From Flagellimonas hymeniacidonis (GTDB lineage: Bacteria > Bacteroidota > Bacteroidia > Flavobacteriales > Flavobacteriaceae): DNA of 64,000 nucleotides. How positions within the stretch are numbered: position 1 is the stretch's first letter; each line of letters opens with the position of its first letter. Under the pieces are notes generated by a model. That model worked only from the letters and a program-made list of their open reading frames with translations. It had not been told where the DNA came from and made no database searches. This document shows, in pieces, positions 16,181 to 26,919 of this stretch. The position numbers were made by a program, and so were the translations under genes. The stretch spans positions 1,445,349 through 1,509,348 of the forward strand of contig NZ_VRUR01000001.1 in the NCBI RefSeq assembly GCF_008040165.1, given 5' to 3'.

Positions 16181-18922
16181 ATGCATCTAAGGACTATGCT
16201 GTTCTTTGCAATGCTTTGCTGTGTAACAGCGCATTACGGACAACAGAGCACTCTTATTTTTGGTAATATAAAAGATGGGGTTTCCAAAAGACCGGTTCGG
16301 AATGCTAAACTCACCATTGTTGGAGATGTAACGTCTTTTCTTTCGGATACAAAAGGAGATTTTAAAATGGAATGCTCGCTGTCTGGGGAGCAAATCATAG
16401 AAATAAACGCACCTGAATTTATCTCCAAACGCTTTTCAATCTTTTTAAATGAACAGCCCATTGAGTTAGCAGATATCTTTTTGGAAAAGGATATAGCACT
16501 GGAAAGGACGGACAATTTGATAGCATTAACAGATAGTGAGATTTCTGAGAATGACGAATCCATTTCTGGTTCTTCGGGCCTTTTACAATCCACGAAGGAT
16601 ATTTTTTTAAATAGGGCAGCATTTGATTTTGGCCAGGCATTTTTTCGTGTAAGAGGGTATGATTCCCAGAATGGGGAGGTGCTTATAAATGGCATCCCAA
16701 TGAATAAATTTTTTGACGGAAGACCTCAATGGAGCAACTGGGGAGGACTTAATGATGTCATAAGAAATCAGATATTTACAAATGGTCTTACTGCCAATAA
16801 AAATACTTTTGGGGGAATACTTGGAACTACAAATATTGATGCCAAACCCTCTGGATTAAGACCAGGAACTCGATTATCCAGTTCAGCATCCAACAGAACA
16901 TACAGAGGAAGATTGATGGCAACCCATAGCTCAGGACTGAATGAAAAAGGACTTGCATATACGGTTTCCTTATCTAGGAGATGGGCGGGAGAAGGATACA
17001 TTGAAGGGACATTGTACGATGCTTATTCCGCTTTTGGGGGATTGGAGTATCAATTGAATAATCAGAATAGCGTAGCGCTTACCGCTATTTTGGCAAAAAA
17101 TAGAAGAGGTCGTTCCGCTGCTTTGACCAAAGAAGTTTTTGATTTGAAAGGGAATCAATATAATCCCTATTGGGGGAGTCAAGATGGGAAGACAAGAAAC
17201 GCTAGGGAAAGAAAGATTTTTGAGCCTATATTTCTTCTGAATTATTTTCTTCAGTCAGACAAATTGAATTTAACCGCAGGTGTTGCATATCAATTTGGAA
17301 CCAATGCTAGAAGTAGGTTGGGATATTTTAATGCGCCAAATCCAGACCCTACCTACTATAGATATGTACCAAGCTTCCATATCAACAGCTCTATTGGAGC
17401 AGATTTTAGAAATGCAGATTTTGCAAAAAAAGGGTTTCTAGATAATTCTCAATTGAAATGGCAGGAATTATACAATGCCAATTCTAATATGATCAATAAT
17501 GGAAAAGCGGCTTATATCGTATATGATGATGTGGCAAATGATACACAAATAACCGCTTCAACTATTATAGAAGTCCCAGTAAACGAATACATCAATATTG
17601 ATGTAGGAGGAAATTTTAAGACCCTGAACTCAGATAATTTTGCTGAGATTAGCGATTTACTGGGAGCTAGTTTTCACGCTGATGTAGATTCTTTTTCGAA
17701 CACGCGAAACAATCTTAATGGTACCGAAGCAAAGATAGTCGGAGAGAAAATTAACTACCATTACCAATTGGGGGTTGCTGAGTTAAAGGGCTTTGGCCAA
17801 GCAAAATGGAATTTTAAACGTTGGAAAGGATTTGTTTCTGGCTCTTTTTCAAGCTTTGGGGTTCAACGCGATGGACTTTTTTTGAACGAACGGTTTTTAG
17901 AAAACTCATTGGGGACTAGTGAGAAAATTTCTTTTTCTAGTCTAGGCCTAAAAACTGGTCTTACGCACTTTGTTTCTGGAAGACATTGGCTTACAGCAAA
18001 TGGGGCCATGATCAATAGACCTCCAACTCTTCAGAACATATTTATCAATCCAAGGGAGAATAACAATAGTGTACCTAACATTTTAAACGAAACCATTACA
18101 ACTTTAGATTTAAATTATTTTATCCGATTGCCAGATTTAACGGGACGGATAAGCACATTTTACACGCGATTTCAAAATACAACAGATATTAATTTCTTTT
18201 TTGTGGATTCTGGTATAGGATCAGACTTTGTACAGGAGGTAATTACTGGCCTGGATAAACTTCATAAAGGAATAGAAATCGGATTGGAATATCAGGTTTC
18301 TTCAAATGTAAAGCTATCGGTAGTGGGAAATTTGGGGCATTATGTTTATGCAAGCGACCCCTCAATAAACATAAATTTTGATGCTGCTGATTCAGAAATT
18401 AGTAGATCTGAGGGGAACATTGATTTAGGAATTGCAAAACTAAAAGGACTGCGATTGGCCCAAGGGCCACAGACCGCATTTGCTCTTGGCGGGGAATACC
18501 GAAGTCCCAAATATTGGTGGATTGGAGCTACAACGAACTATTTAGCAAATAATTATTTAAACATTTCCGCAATTACTCGAACGCAAAGTTTTCTTTTAGA
18601 TCCAGATACAGGAGAGCGATTTCCAGATGCCACAGATGAAAATATTGCACAAATTTTAAAAGAGCATCCCTTGGATAATTTTTACCTATTGAATCTTGTT
18701 GGCGGAAAATCCTGGATAGTCAATAAAAAATATATCAGCGCTTTTGCAAGCGTGAATAATCTTTTTGATCAAGTTTTTAGAACAGGAGGTTATGAACAAA
18801 GTAGAAATGGCAATTATGGACAGTTCTATCAAGATAATTTAAGTGGGACCCCTTCATTTGGACCAAAGTATTGGTATGGTTATGGGCGAACATATTTCTT
18901 GAATTTGGCGATAAGTTTTTAG
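16181..18922 (+). CDS. TonB-dependent receptor, possibly for nucleic-acid-derived ligands
   Basis: 913 aa. Signal peptide (about 1-20), a carboxypeptidase-like domain (IFGNIKDGVSKRPVRNAKLTI from about 26), plug domain (about 120-230: VRGYDSQNGEVLINGIPMN) and a large barrel ending FLNLAISF. Its plug resembles that of the receptor at 11790 (shared YDSQN, GIP, SNW and GL elements), so the two are paralogues. It is divergent from a secreted nuclease with 101 bp between them, and is followed after 37 bp by the DUF5689 lipoprotein. The neighbours suggest nucleotides or oligonucleotides as ligand; this is inference. Confidence 0.9.
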   Translation: MHLRTMLFFAMLCCVTAHYGQQSTLIFGNIKDGVSKRPVRNAKLTIVGDVTSFLSDTKGDFKMECSLSGEQIIEINAPEFISKRFSIFLNEQPIELADIFLEKDIALERTDNLIALTDSEISENDESISGSSGLLQSTKDIFLNRAAFDFGQAFFRVRGYDSQNGEVLINGIPMNKFFDGRPQWSNWGGLNDVIRNQIFTNGLTANKNTFGGILGTTNIDAKPSGLRPGTRLSSSASNRTYRGRLMATHSSGLNEKGLAYTVSLSRRWAGEGYIEGTLYDAYSAFGGLEYQLNNQNSVALTAILAKNRRGRSAALTKEVFDLKGNQYNPYWGSQDGKTRNARERKIFEPIFLLNYFLQSDKLNLTAGVAYQFGTNARSRLGYFNAPNPDPTYYRYVPSFHINSSIGADFRNADFAKKGFLDNSQLKWQELYNANSNMINNGKAAYIVYDDVANDTQITASTIIEVPVNEYINIDVGGNFKTLNSDNFAEISDLLGASFHADVDSFSNTRNNLNGTEAKIVGEKINYHYQLGVAELKGFGQAKWNFKRWKGFVSGSFSSFGVQRDGLFLNERFLENSLGTSEKISFSSLGLKTGLTHFVSGRHWLTANGAMINRPPTLQNIFINPRENNNSVPNILNETITTLDLNYFIRLPDLTGRISTFYTRFQNTTDINFFFVDSGIGSDFVQEVITGLDKLHKGIEIGLEYQVSSNVKLSVVGNLGHYVYASDPSININFDAADSEISRSEGNIDLGIAKLKGLRLAQGPQTAFALGGEYRSPKYWWIGATTNYLANNYLNISAITRTQSFLLDPDTGERFPDATDENIAQILKEHPLDNFYLLNLVGGKSWIVNKKYISAFASVNNLFDQVFRTGGYEQSRNGNYGQFYQDNLSGTPSFGPKYWYGYGRTYFLNLAISF

Positions 18923-18959
18923 GGTGTGCTGGTGCTGTTCAGATGAAAAACTATAAAAA

Positions 18960-20321
18960 ATGATAAAAAGATTTTTAAGCGCAATTGGATTTATTTTTAT
19001 TGCACTTTCGGCTTGTGTTAAAAGCACAGAATTTGATGCCTTAAAATCAAATTGTGCCTCAAATATAGAAGCAAATAGTAGTTTTTTAGAGATTGAGGCC
19101 TTGTTTAATGGTGAAACCATACAAATACACGAAGATTTGGTTCTTGAGGGGTATGTGATTTCCTCAGACAAAAGCGGAAATTTTTTTAACACACTATTTT
19201 TACAAGATCACCCGTCATTTCCTACCCAAGCACTACAAATAGAAATTGACTTTAGGAAATCCCACTTGTTTTTTGAAGCGGGAAGCAAAGTGTTGGTAAA
19301 ATTAAAAGGACTGTATTTGGGAAAAAGTAGTTCTGTAACCAAACTGGGAGGAACATTTTCATCTTTTGGAAATGTCTCAGTGGGTAGATTGCCTACATTA
19401 AAAGTACAGGAGCATATTTTTTTAGCATGTGATCAAACGGAAAGTCTAGAACCAATTTTGGTCACCATTTCAGAGCTAGATAGTATAACTACAAATACCT
19501 TGGTGAAGTTTGAAGGCCTTGAAATAATTGATGAGGAATTAGGAGTCACCTTTGCTGAAGAAGGAGAAGAAACTGAACGATTCCTTCAGGATTGTGAAGA
19601 AAATAGAATTGGCTTGTTGACCAGCGGCTTTTCGGATTTTCAAGCTGAGATTTTACCCGAAGGGAATGGCACAATTTCTGGAATCTTGCAAAAGGATAAA
19701 AATGAGTATCAACTGATTGTTCGAGATTTGAATGATATTGAGTTCAAAAATGATCGCTGCCCAGAGGTTATAACCGAATTTACATCAACGGAAGTCTTTA
19801 TTTCAGAATTGGCCGACCCAAATAATAATTCAGGTGCCCGTTTTGTGGAATTGTACAACGCTTCATCAGAACCGCTGGATTTGAACAAATGGATGTTGCA
19901 TCGCTATACCAATGACAAAACCGAAATTAGTTCCACCATAGATTTATCCGGGTTTATTATTGATGCCGAAAGTACATTGGTACTATCGCCCAATGCTGCA
20001 GAATTTGAAACTGTATACGGTTTTGCACCGGATTTAGGAGTATCTACAAACAGTCCAGCCGATTCCAATGGGGACGATAACTTGGTTCTGGTGGATCCTT
20101 TTGGAACAGTAATCGATGTTTTTGGTGTTGTCGGGGAGGATGGGTCTGGAACCAATCATGAATTTGAAGATGGGAGAGCCGTGCGCAACACAAATGTGGC
20201 TCAGGGAAATCCTAACTACACCTTTACCGAATGGACAATATGTAACGATTCAGGTGATAGCGGTACCACCAAACAACCCAAAAATGCCCCTGAAGATTTT
20301 ACTCCTGGAGCTAGGGAATAA
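18960..20321 (+). CDS. DUF5689 / lamin-tail domain lipoprotein
   Basis: 453 aa. Lipoprotein signal with Cys19 (IALSAC). The N-terminal half (about 30-240) matches the DUF5689 OB-like pattern (LVLEGYVISSDKSGNFFNTLFLQD). The C-terminal part (about 260-445) is a lamin-tail domain: VFISELADPNNNSGARFVEL, LDLNKWMLHRYT, DVFGVVGEDGSG. Lamin-tail domains often accompany secreted nucleases. It is probably outer-membrane anchored and works with the adjacent TonB receptor as the surface ligand-binding partner, analogous to SusD but unrelated in sequence. Function inferred from context. Confidence 0.82.
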   Translation: MIKRFLSAIGFIFIALSACVKSTEFDALKSNCASNIEANSSFLEIEALFNGETIQIHEDLVLEGYVISSDKSGNFFNTLFLQDHPSFPTQALQIEIDFRKSHLFFEAGSKVLVKLKGLYLGKSSSVTKLGGTFSSFGNVSVGRLPTLKVQEHIFLACDQTESLEPILVTISELDSITTNTLVKFEGLEIIDEELGVTFAEEGEETERFLQDCEENRIGLLTSGFSDFQAEILPEGNGTISGILQKDKNEYQLIVRDLNDIEFKNDRCPEVITEFTSTEVFISELADPNNNSGARFVELYNASSEPLDLNKWMLHRYTNDKTEISSTIDLSGFIIDAESTLVLSPNAAEFETVYGFAPDLGVSTNSPADSNGDDNLVLVDPFGTVIDVFGVVGEDGSGTNHEFEDGRAVRNTNVAQGNPNYTFTEWTICNDSGDSGTTKQPKNAPEDFTPGARE

Positions 20322-20349
20322 GCACTTGTTTTTGATATTAAATAGAGAT

Positions 20350-20634
20350 TTAAGCAAATCGGAAAAAAATAAAATAGAGGGTTACCAAGCTACCAACCTC
20401 TATAAAAAACCAAATCAGCTTTGATATTGTTATTTTTCTATTGGCTTTTTTATATTGCTCTGCACCTAATTTATATTGCGTTGAAATGACACTCCCTTTT
20501 TTTGCCAGCTCTAGGCATTCTTTTGAAAATGCATTTAATTCTTTTGAATTCTGAATGATTTTTGCCAACTTATAAATCCAAAGACAAACAACAATGCCAA
20601 TTAAAATTTTAACCATTGTATGAGTTTTAACCAT
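20350..20634 (-). CDS. Small membrane protein of unknown function
   Basis: 94 aa from ATG 20634 (MVKTHTMVK); the frame extends further upstream, but that would overlap the divergent gene. Two hydrophobic segments: about 7-19 (VKILIGIVVCLWI) and about 72-90 (LIWFFIEVGSLVTLYFIFF), with a charged, probably cytoplasmic, helix between. No family recognised. It is divergent from another membrane protein with about 22 bp between starts and convergent with the DUF5689 gene. Confidence 0.5.
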   Translation of the reverse strand: MVKTHTMVKILIGIVVCLWIYKLAKIIQNSKELNAFSKECLELAKKGSVISTQYKLGAEQYKKANRKITISKLIWFFIEVGSLVTLYFIFFRFA

Positions 20635-20656
20635 TGGAAAGATAGAAAATGATCCC

Positions 20657-21124
20657 ATGCATACCATAAAAAGCATAAAGATTAAACCCTTATATCATCT
20701 CCTTTTTCTTGGAATAGGACAGTTGTACGGTGCTTTTGTGATATTTCGATTGGGAGTACTGATTATAAAAGAAGAATGGATAAATATATTATGCTTTATT
20801 TCCGCTTTAGGTTTGGTAGTATGGGCAGGGTATATTTTTTATGCTTTTTCTAGGTATTTTAATCTAAAGGACAACAAGATAATCTTCAAAAAAGGAATGT
20901 TTTCTTTCTTGGGAGTTGAACTAAAATATTCTGATATAAATAATTTTGAAATAAAGACATATGACTCCGAGCTAACTTTGGACATTTACCTAAAACAGTT
21001 GGAAGAACCAATTTCTTTAACGGCTATATATATGAAGCCAAATGATTTTCATACAATATTCAAAGCCTTGGTCGAAGTTCAATCCCAAAGTAACCCTGAA
21101 GAATATCAACCTAGAGTTTTATAA
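20657..21124 (+). CDS. Two-helix membrane protein with a PH-like domain
   Basis: 155 aa. Two transmembrane helices (about 12-35 and 43-65) are followed by a soluble part (about 68-140) whose pattern (LKDNKIIFKKGMFSFLGVELKYSDINNFEI) resembles small bacterial PH-like domains that follow membrane anchors. Role unknown. The start is ATG 20657, 22 bp from the divergent gene. Confidence 0.55.
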   Translation: MHTIKSIKIKPLYHLLFLGIGQLYGAFVIFRLGVLIIKEEWINILCFISALGLVVWAGYIFYAFSRYFNLKDNKIIFKKGMFSFLGVELKYSDINNFEIKTYDSELTLDIYLKQLEEPISLTAIYMKPNDFHTIFKALVEVQSQSNPEEYQPRVL

Positions 21125-21143
21125 AGTGATGGGGTTTCCTGAC

Positions 21144-21674
21144 TTAAAACGGCTTATAGCTAAACTTTTGTCCCCCAACGGAGGCATCAGCCATTAGCCC
21201 CGCTTTGGGCAAAGCAAAAACGGCTACGCCGTCCTTATATTTGGCATTAAAAGCAATTCCAGACTTTAAAACTACAGCAGAAGTTTCTGCAGCAAAGGCA
21301 AACTTACCTTCCTTAAAACGTGACAAGTCCACTTGAGTTTCAAAAAAGATAACTTCAATAATGGCCTGTCCACCAGCCTGCAACCCAATATTCAATTTTT
21401 TAAGGCCAGCCATTCCTACACGTTCACCACCTTCATATACAACTCCATTGCCAGAGGCTCCACCTATAATAAAACCACCCTTACCCACATTGGGGAAAAG
21501 GACATACCCGGCAGAATTATCAAAAAAGCGTTGTAGTCTGGCGTCTGCTTTCAAAAGTGTCTTCTTTGCTTTTTTGGCATCACTCATTATTTTTCTGTCC
21601 TTTTTATTTTGGGCAGTTGCGCCAACAGCAATAAAAAATACGACAACTAGGGCAAGTGGTTTCAATAGTTTCAT
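21144..21674 (-). CDS. Exported SYLF-domain (Ysc84-type) lipid-binding protein
   Basis: 176 aa. Signal peptide (about 1-21), then a SYLF/Ysc84 domain: SAGYVLFPNVGKGGFIIGGASGNGVVY and the C-terminal half with VFALPKAGLMADASVGGQKF. In eukaryotes SYLF domains bind phosphoinositides; the bacterial proteins are exported and of uncertain role. Length is typical. It is followed on the same strand, upstream, by the exported DinB-fold protein gene at about 90 bp. Confidence 0.88.
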   Translation of the reverse strand: MKLLKPLALVVVFFIAVGATAQNKKDRKIMSDAKKAKKTLLKADARLQRFFDNSAGYVLFPNVGKGGFIIGGASGNGVVYEGGERVGMAGLKKLNIGLQAGGQAIIEVIFFETQVDLSRFKEGKFAFAAETSAVVLKSGIAFNAKYKDGVAVFALPKAGLMADASVGGQKFSYKPF

Positions 21675-21765
21675 TCTCTTTTATTTCTTAGAATTCATGG
21701 CCAAAGGTAAAAAATAACCCCTTCCAAAAAGAAAGAGGTTTGCCAATAAATGTTAATTGGGATTA

Positions 21766-22374
21766 CTATTTTTTAGGAAAAAGCTTGTGGGCCATTACCT
21801 CTTCCATTTGTTTTACATGACGTTCTGTATGCCCAGACATAAAGAGGACAATCTGGAACCCGTCTATGGTGCCAAATGGTAAATCATTACTGAAGCGGTT
21901 TCTTAAATCATCTTCGGTAGAACCGATGTACGCAATGTGCTCGCTTCTTTTGTCCATAAAAGCTTTGGCGGTAGCTTCATGGGAACCGAACTTGCCGGTA
22001 GGCTCAAATGGCTCTCTGGTTTTCACTTTGTGATCCCTATTGGTGATAATGCCCAAGAGTTCTTCATCCTTCATTTTCACAGAATCTTTTAGTGCAGGAT
22101 TTGGACCGGCTGCAACGGTTTTTTGAATGAGCCCTCCAAAAGCATTTTCAGAAATGGCAAGATGCTCCACACATTCAGCAATGGACCAAGCACCTTCTTC
22201 CGATTTAAAGTTAAGCTGTTCCTCATTTAGTCCTTTTAATACTTTAAACATATGTTCGCTGGTTTCTGTCAAGTGTTTAACAGCCATTTTACGCTCGTCA
22301 TCGGAAAGTTTAAAAGTGTCGGCACTAAAACTAAAAAGTAAAAGCGCAACCATAGGTAGAATTAGTTTTTTCAT
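21766..22374 (-). CDS. Exported DinB-superfamily protein
   Basis: 202 aa. A signal peptide (MKKLILPMVALLLFSFSADT) precedes a four-helix DinB/YfiT-type bundle. Metal-binding histidines typical of the fold are seen in AECVEHLAISE and SGHTERHVKQME. DinB-fold proteins are metal-dependent, often thiol-transferase-like; most are cytoplasmic, so an exported one is less usual. It is divergent from katG across a 328-bp gap. The substrate is unknown. Confidence 0.85.
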   Translation of the reverse strand: MKKLILPMVALLLFSFSADTFKLSDDERKMAVKHLTETSEHMFKVLKGLNEEQLNFKSEEGAWSIAECVEHLAISENAFGGLIQKTVAAGPNPALKDSVKMKDEELLGIITNRDHKVKTREPFEPTGKFGSHEATAKAFMDKRSEHIAYIGSTEDDLRNRFSNDLPFGTIDGFQIVLFMSGHTERHVKQMEEVMAHKLFPKK

Positions 22375-24928
<2,554 letters not shown>

Positions 24929-24978
24929 ATTTTGGTCAGTATTGATATTAGATTAGAAAAAGAAAATTAATGAATTAA

Positions 24979-25015
24979 GACTGCCATAGCCACCAAGGTT
25001 GTGGCAGTTTTTTTA
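24979..25015 (+). terminator. Rho-independent terminator after katG
   Basis: An 11-bp stem, CTGCCATAGCC (24981-24991) with GGTTGTGGCAG (24997-25007) including G-T wobbles, loop ACCAA, then seven T. Confidence 0.9.
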
Positions 25016-25032
25016 TACCTTTCCTACAAGAT

Positions 25033-25512
25033 ATGAGCAAAAAAGAAGACTTTTTTAGCGAAATACGAAATGGCAATATAGAAGCCGTTGAACAACTGTT
25101 GCAAGAAGACGTGGGCTTATTGGAATCTTTGGATGAAAGAGGTTCTACACCTTTAATTTTAGCGACGTATTACAATCACGAAAAAATCGCAGAACTTTTT
25201 TTAAAAAAAGGAGCTCAAATTGATGCAAAAGATGGCTCTGGAAATACCGCGTTGATGGGTGTGTGCTTCAAGGGTTATACCAACTTGACGAAGTTATTGA
25301 TAGAAGCTGGAGCCAATGTAAATCATGTCAATGCTATGGGAGCCACCTGCCTTATTTACGCAGCAACCTTTAACCGTATTGAAATTGCGGAACTATTATT
25401 GGTAAATGGAGCGGATACAAAAGCAAAAGATGCCCGTGGAAATACAGCATTGGACCACGCAAAAATGCAGGGGATAAAAGCATTGATAGAATTATTGGAA
25501 ACTAAGGCCTAA
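25033..25512 (+). CDS. Ankyrin-repeat protein
   Basis: 159 aa, soluble, made almost entirely of about four ankyrin repeats (GSTPLILATYYNHEKIAELF, GNTALMGVCFKGYTNLTKLL, GATCLIYAATFNRIEIAELL, GNTALDHAK). It is a protein-interaction module without catalytic residues. Small ankyrin proteins next to catalase genes occur in several bacteria (for example katB-ankB in Pseudomonas aeruginosa, where the ankyrin protein supports catalase activity), so a role helping KatG is plausible. A terminator lies between the genes, so it may depend on read-through or its own promoter. Five bp before the Nudix gene. Confidence 0.9.
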   Translation: MSKKEDFFSEIRNGNIEAVEQLLQEDVGLLESLDERGSTPLILATYYNHEKIAELFLKKGAQIDAKDGSGNTALMGVCFKGYTNLTKLLIEAGANVNHVNAMGATCLIYAATFNRIEIAELLLVNGADTKAKDARGNTALDHAKMQGIKALIELLETKA

Positions 25513-25517
25513 GTATA

Positions 25518-26141
25518 ATGAACCCAAAAGAACAACTTAACCTATTAAAACGTTTAAAGGCCATTTCGGAGGTGGGATTGGTATATGCCAAGGATCCTTA
25601 TGACCAAGAACGTTACGAAGAACTGAAACAGATAAGCCTAAAGCTTATGGCTTATATGGCTGATGCCCCCATTAAGGTGATACAAGATTTCTTTATGCCC
25701 GAACAAGACTACCCTACTCCTAAAGTGGATGTAAGGGGGTTTGTCTTAAATGAAAAAGATGAAATCTTAATGGCCAGGGAAAGCGTTGATGGTAAATGGA
25801 CCATTCCAGGAGGTTGGGCCGACATTGGAAGCACACCTTCAGAAATTGCTGTAAAAGAAATTGAAGAGGAAACTGGATTACAATCAGAAGTGATACGGTT
25901 TTTAGGAGTTTATGATAAACAGGTACACCCACACCCTCCAGAGCCCTATTATATTTATAAACTCATTTTCTTGTGTAAAATAAAGGGAGGAGTGCTTAAA
26001 GCAGGATTTGATATGCTTGATGCAGGTTTTTTCCCTTTACATAATCTTCCTGAACTTTCAGAAGAACGAATTTTGGAAAGTCAATTAAAACACTTATTTC
26101 AGCTGACCAAGTCTTCGGAATCTGAAGTATATTTTGATTAG
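25518..26141 (+). CDS. Nudix hydrolase with N-terminal Nudix_N domain
   Basis: 207 aa. The N-terminal helical segment (about 5-60, LNLLKRLKAISEVGLVYAKD) matches the domain found before some ADP-ribose-type Nudix enzymes. The Nudix box lies at about 98-121 (GGWADIGSTPSEIAVKEIEE then ETGL) with KE in place of the usual RE. It probably hydrolyses a nucleoside diphosphate linked to another moiety, such as ADP-ribose. It is in a tight forward run with the ankyrin and nitrilase genes (5 and 4 bp gaps), suggesting one operon dealing with damaged or excess metabolites. Confidence 0.88.
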   Translation: MNPKEQLNLLKRLKAISEVGLVYAKDPYDQERYEELKQISLKLMAYMADAPIKVIQDFFMPEQDYPTPKVDVRGFVLNEKDEILMARESVDGKWTIPGGWADIGSTPSEIAVKEIEEETGLQSEVIRFLGVYDKQVHPHPPEPYYIYKLIFLCKIKGGVLKAGFDMLDAGFFPLHNLPELSEERILESQLKHLFQLTKSSESEVYFD

Positions 26142-26145
26142 AACA

Positions 26146-26919
26146 ATGTCGCAAGAACTTAAAATAGCCCTTATACAATCCCAATTAATTTGGGAGGATC
26201 CCCAAGCAAACAGAGCTAATTTTTCAAAAAAAATTGCCTCCATCCCAGAAGATGTGGATTTAATTATCCTTCCGGAAATGTTTACAACAGGCTTTACCAT
26301 GAGTCCACATACTATTGATGCTTCGGAAGGAAGCAAAACAGTTGAATGGATGCAAAAGGTGGCAAACAAGAAAAATGCCGCACTGTGTGGAAGTATTGTT
26401 TATAATGAAAAGGGTAGTTATTTCAATAGGCTTTACTTTGTAAAACCAAACAGAGACATCAGCATTTATGATAAAAAACACACATTTACCCTGGCAGGAG
26501 AGCACAAAGTATATCAAGCGGGAGCAGCCAAACTTGTATTAGAGTATAAGGAATTTAAGGTTTGTCCACTGATTTGCTATGACCTTCGTTTTCCAGTTTG
26601 GGCTAGAAATGCTGAGAATTATGATGTACTTCTCTATGTTGCCAATTGGCCAAAACCAAGAATTACGGCTTGGGATACTTTGCTTAAAGCACGAGCCATA
26701 GAAAATATGGCCTATTGCATTGGAGTAAATAGAATTGGTTTGGATGAGCTGGGGCATGAATATTCTGGCCATTCCGCAGTTTATGACGCTTTGGGAAATC
26801 AGATAGCCTATTCAGAAAAAGAAGAAATCGTTTATGCCAGTTTGGAAAAGAAACATATCCAGGGAACCAGGGAGAAGCTAAAGTTTTTAGATGACCGTGA
26901 CGAATTTAGTTTGATATAA
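26146..26919 (+). CDS. Nitrilase-superfamily amidase, omega-amidase type
   Basis: 257 aa from ATG 26146; an in-frame TTG at 26134 would overlap the previous stop and is rejected. The catalytic triad of the carbon-nitrogen hydrolase superfamily is visible: Glu44 (LPEMFTTGF), Lys110 (YDKKHTF) and Cys144 (LICYDLRFP). The sequence resembles YafV/Nit2 omega-amidases, which deamidate alpha-ketoglutaramate and related compounds to 2-oxo acids (metabolite repair). Cytoplasmic. Its 3' end overlaps the convergent gene by 14 bp. Confidence 0.9.
   Translation: MSQELKIALIQSQLIWEDPQANRANFSKKIASIPEDVDLIILPEMFTTGFTMSPHTIDASEGSKTVEWMQKVANKKNAALCGSIVYNEKGSYFNRLYFVKPNRDISIYDKKHTFTLAGEHKVYQAGAAKLVLEYKEFKVCPLICYDLRFPVWARNAENYDVLLYVANWPKPRITAWDTLLKARAIENMAYCIGVNRIGLDELGHEYSGHSAVYDALGNQIAYSEKEEIVYASLEKKHIQGTREKLKFLDDRDEFSLI

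Noticed and set aside
26134..26145. TTG start for the nitrilase-family gene
   Set aside because: It overlaps the stop of the preceding Nudix gene and ATG 26146 gives the normal family N-terminus.
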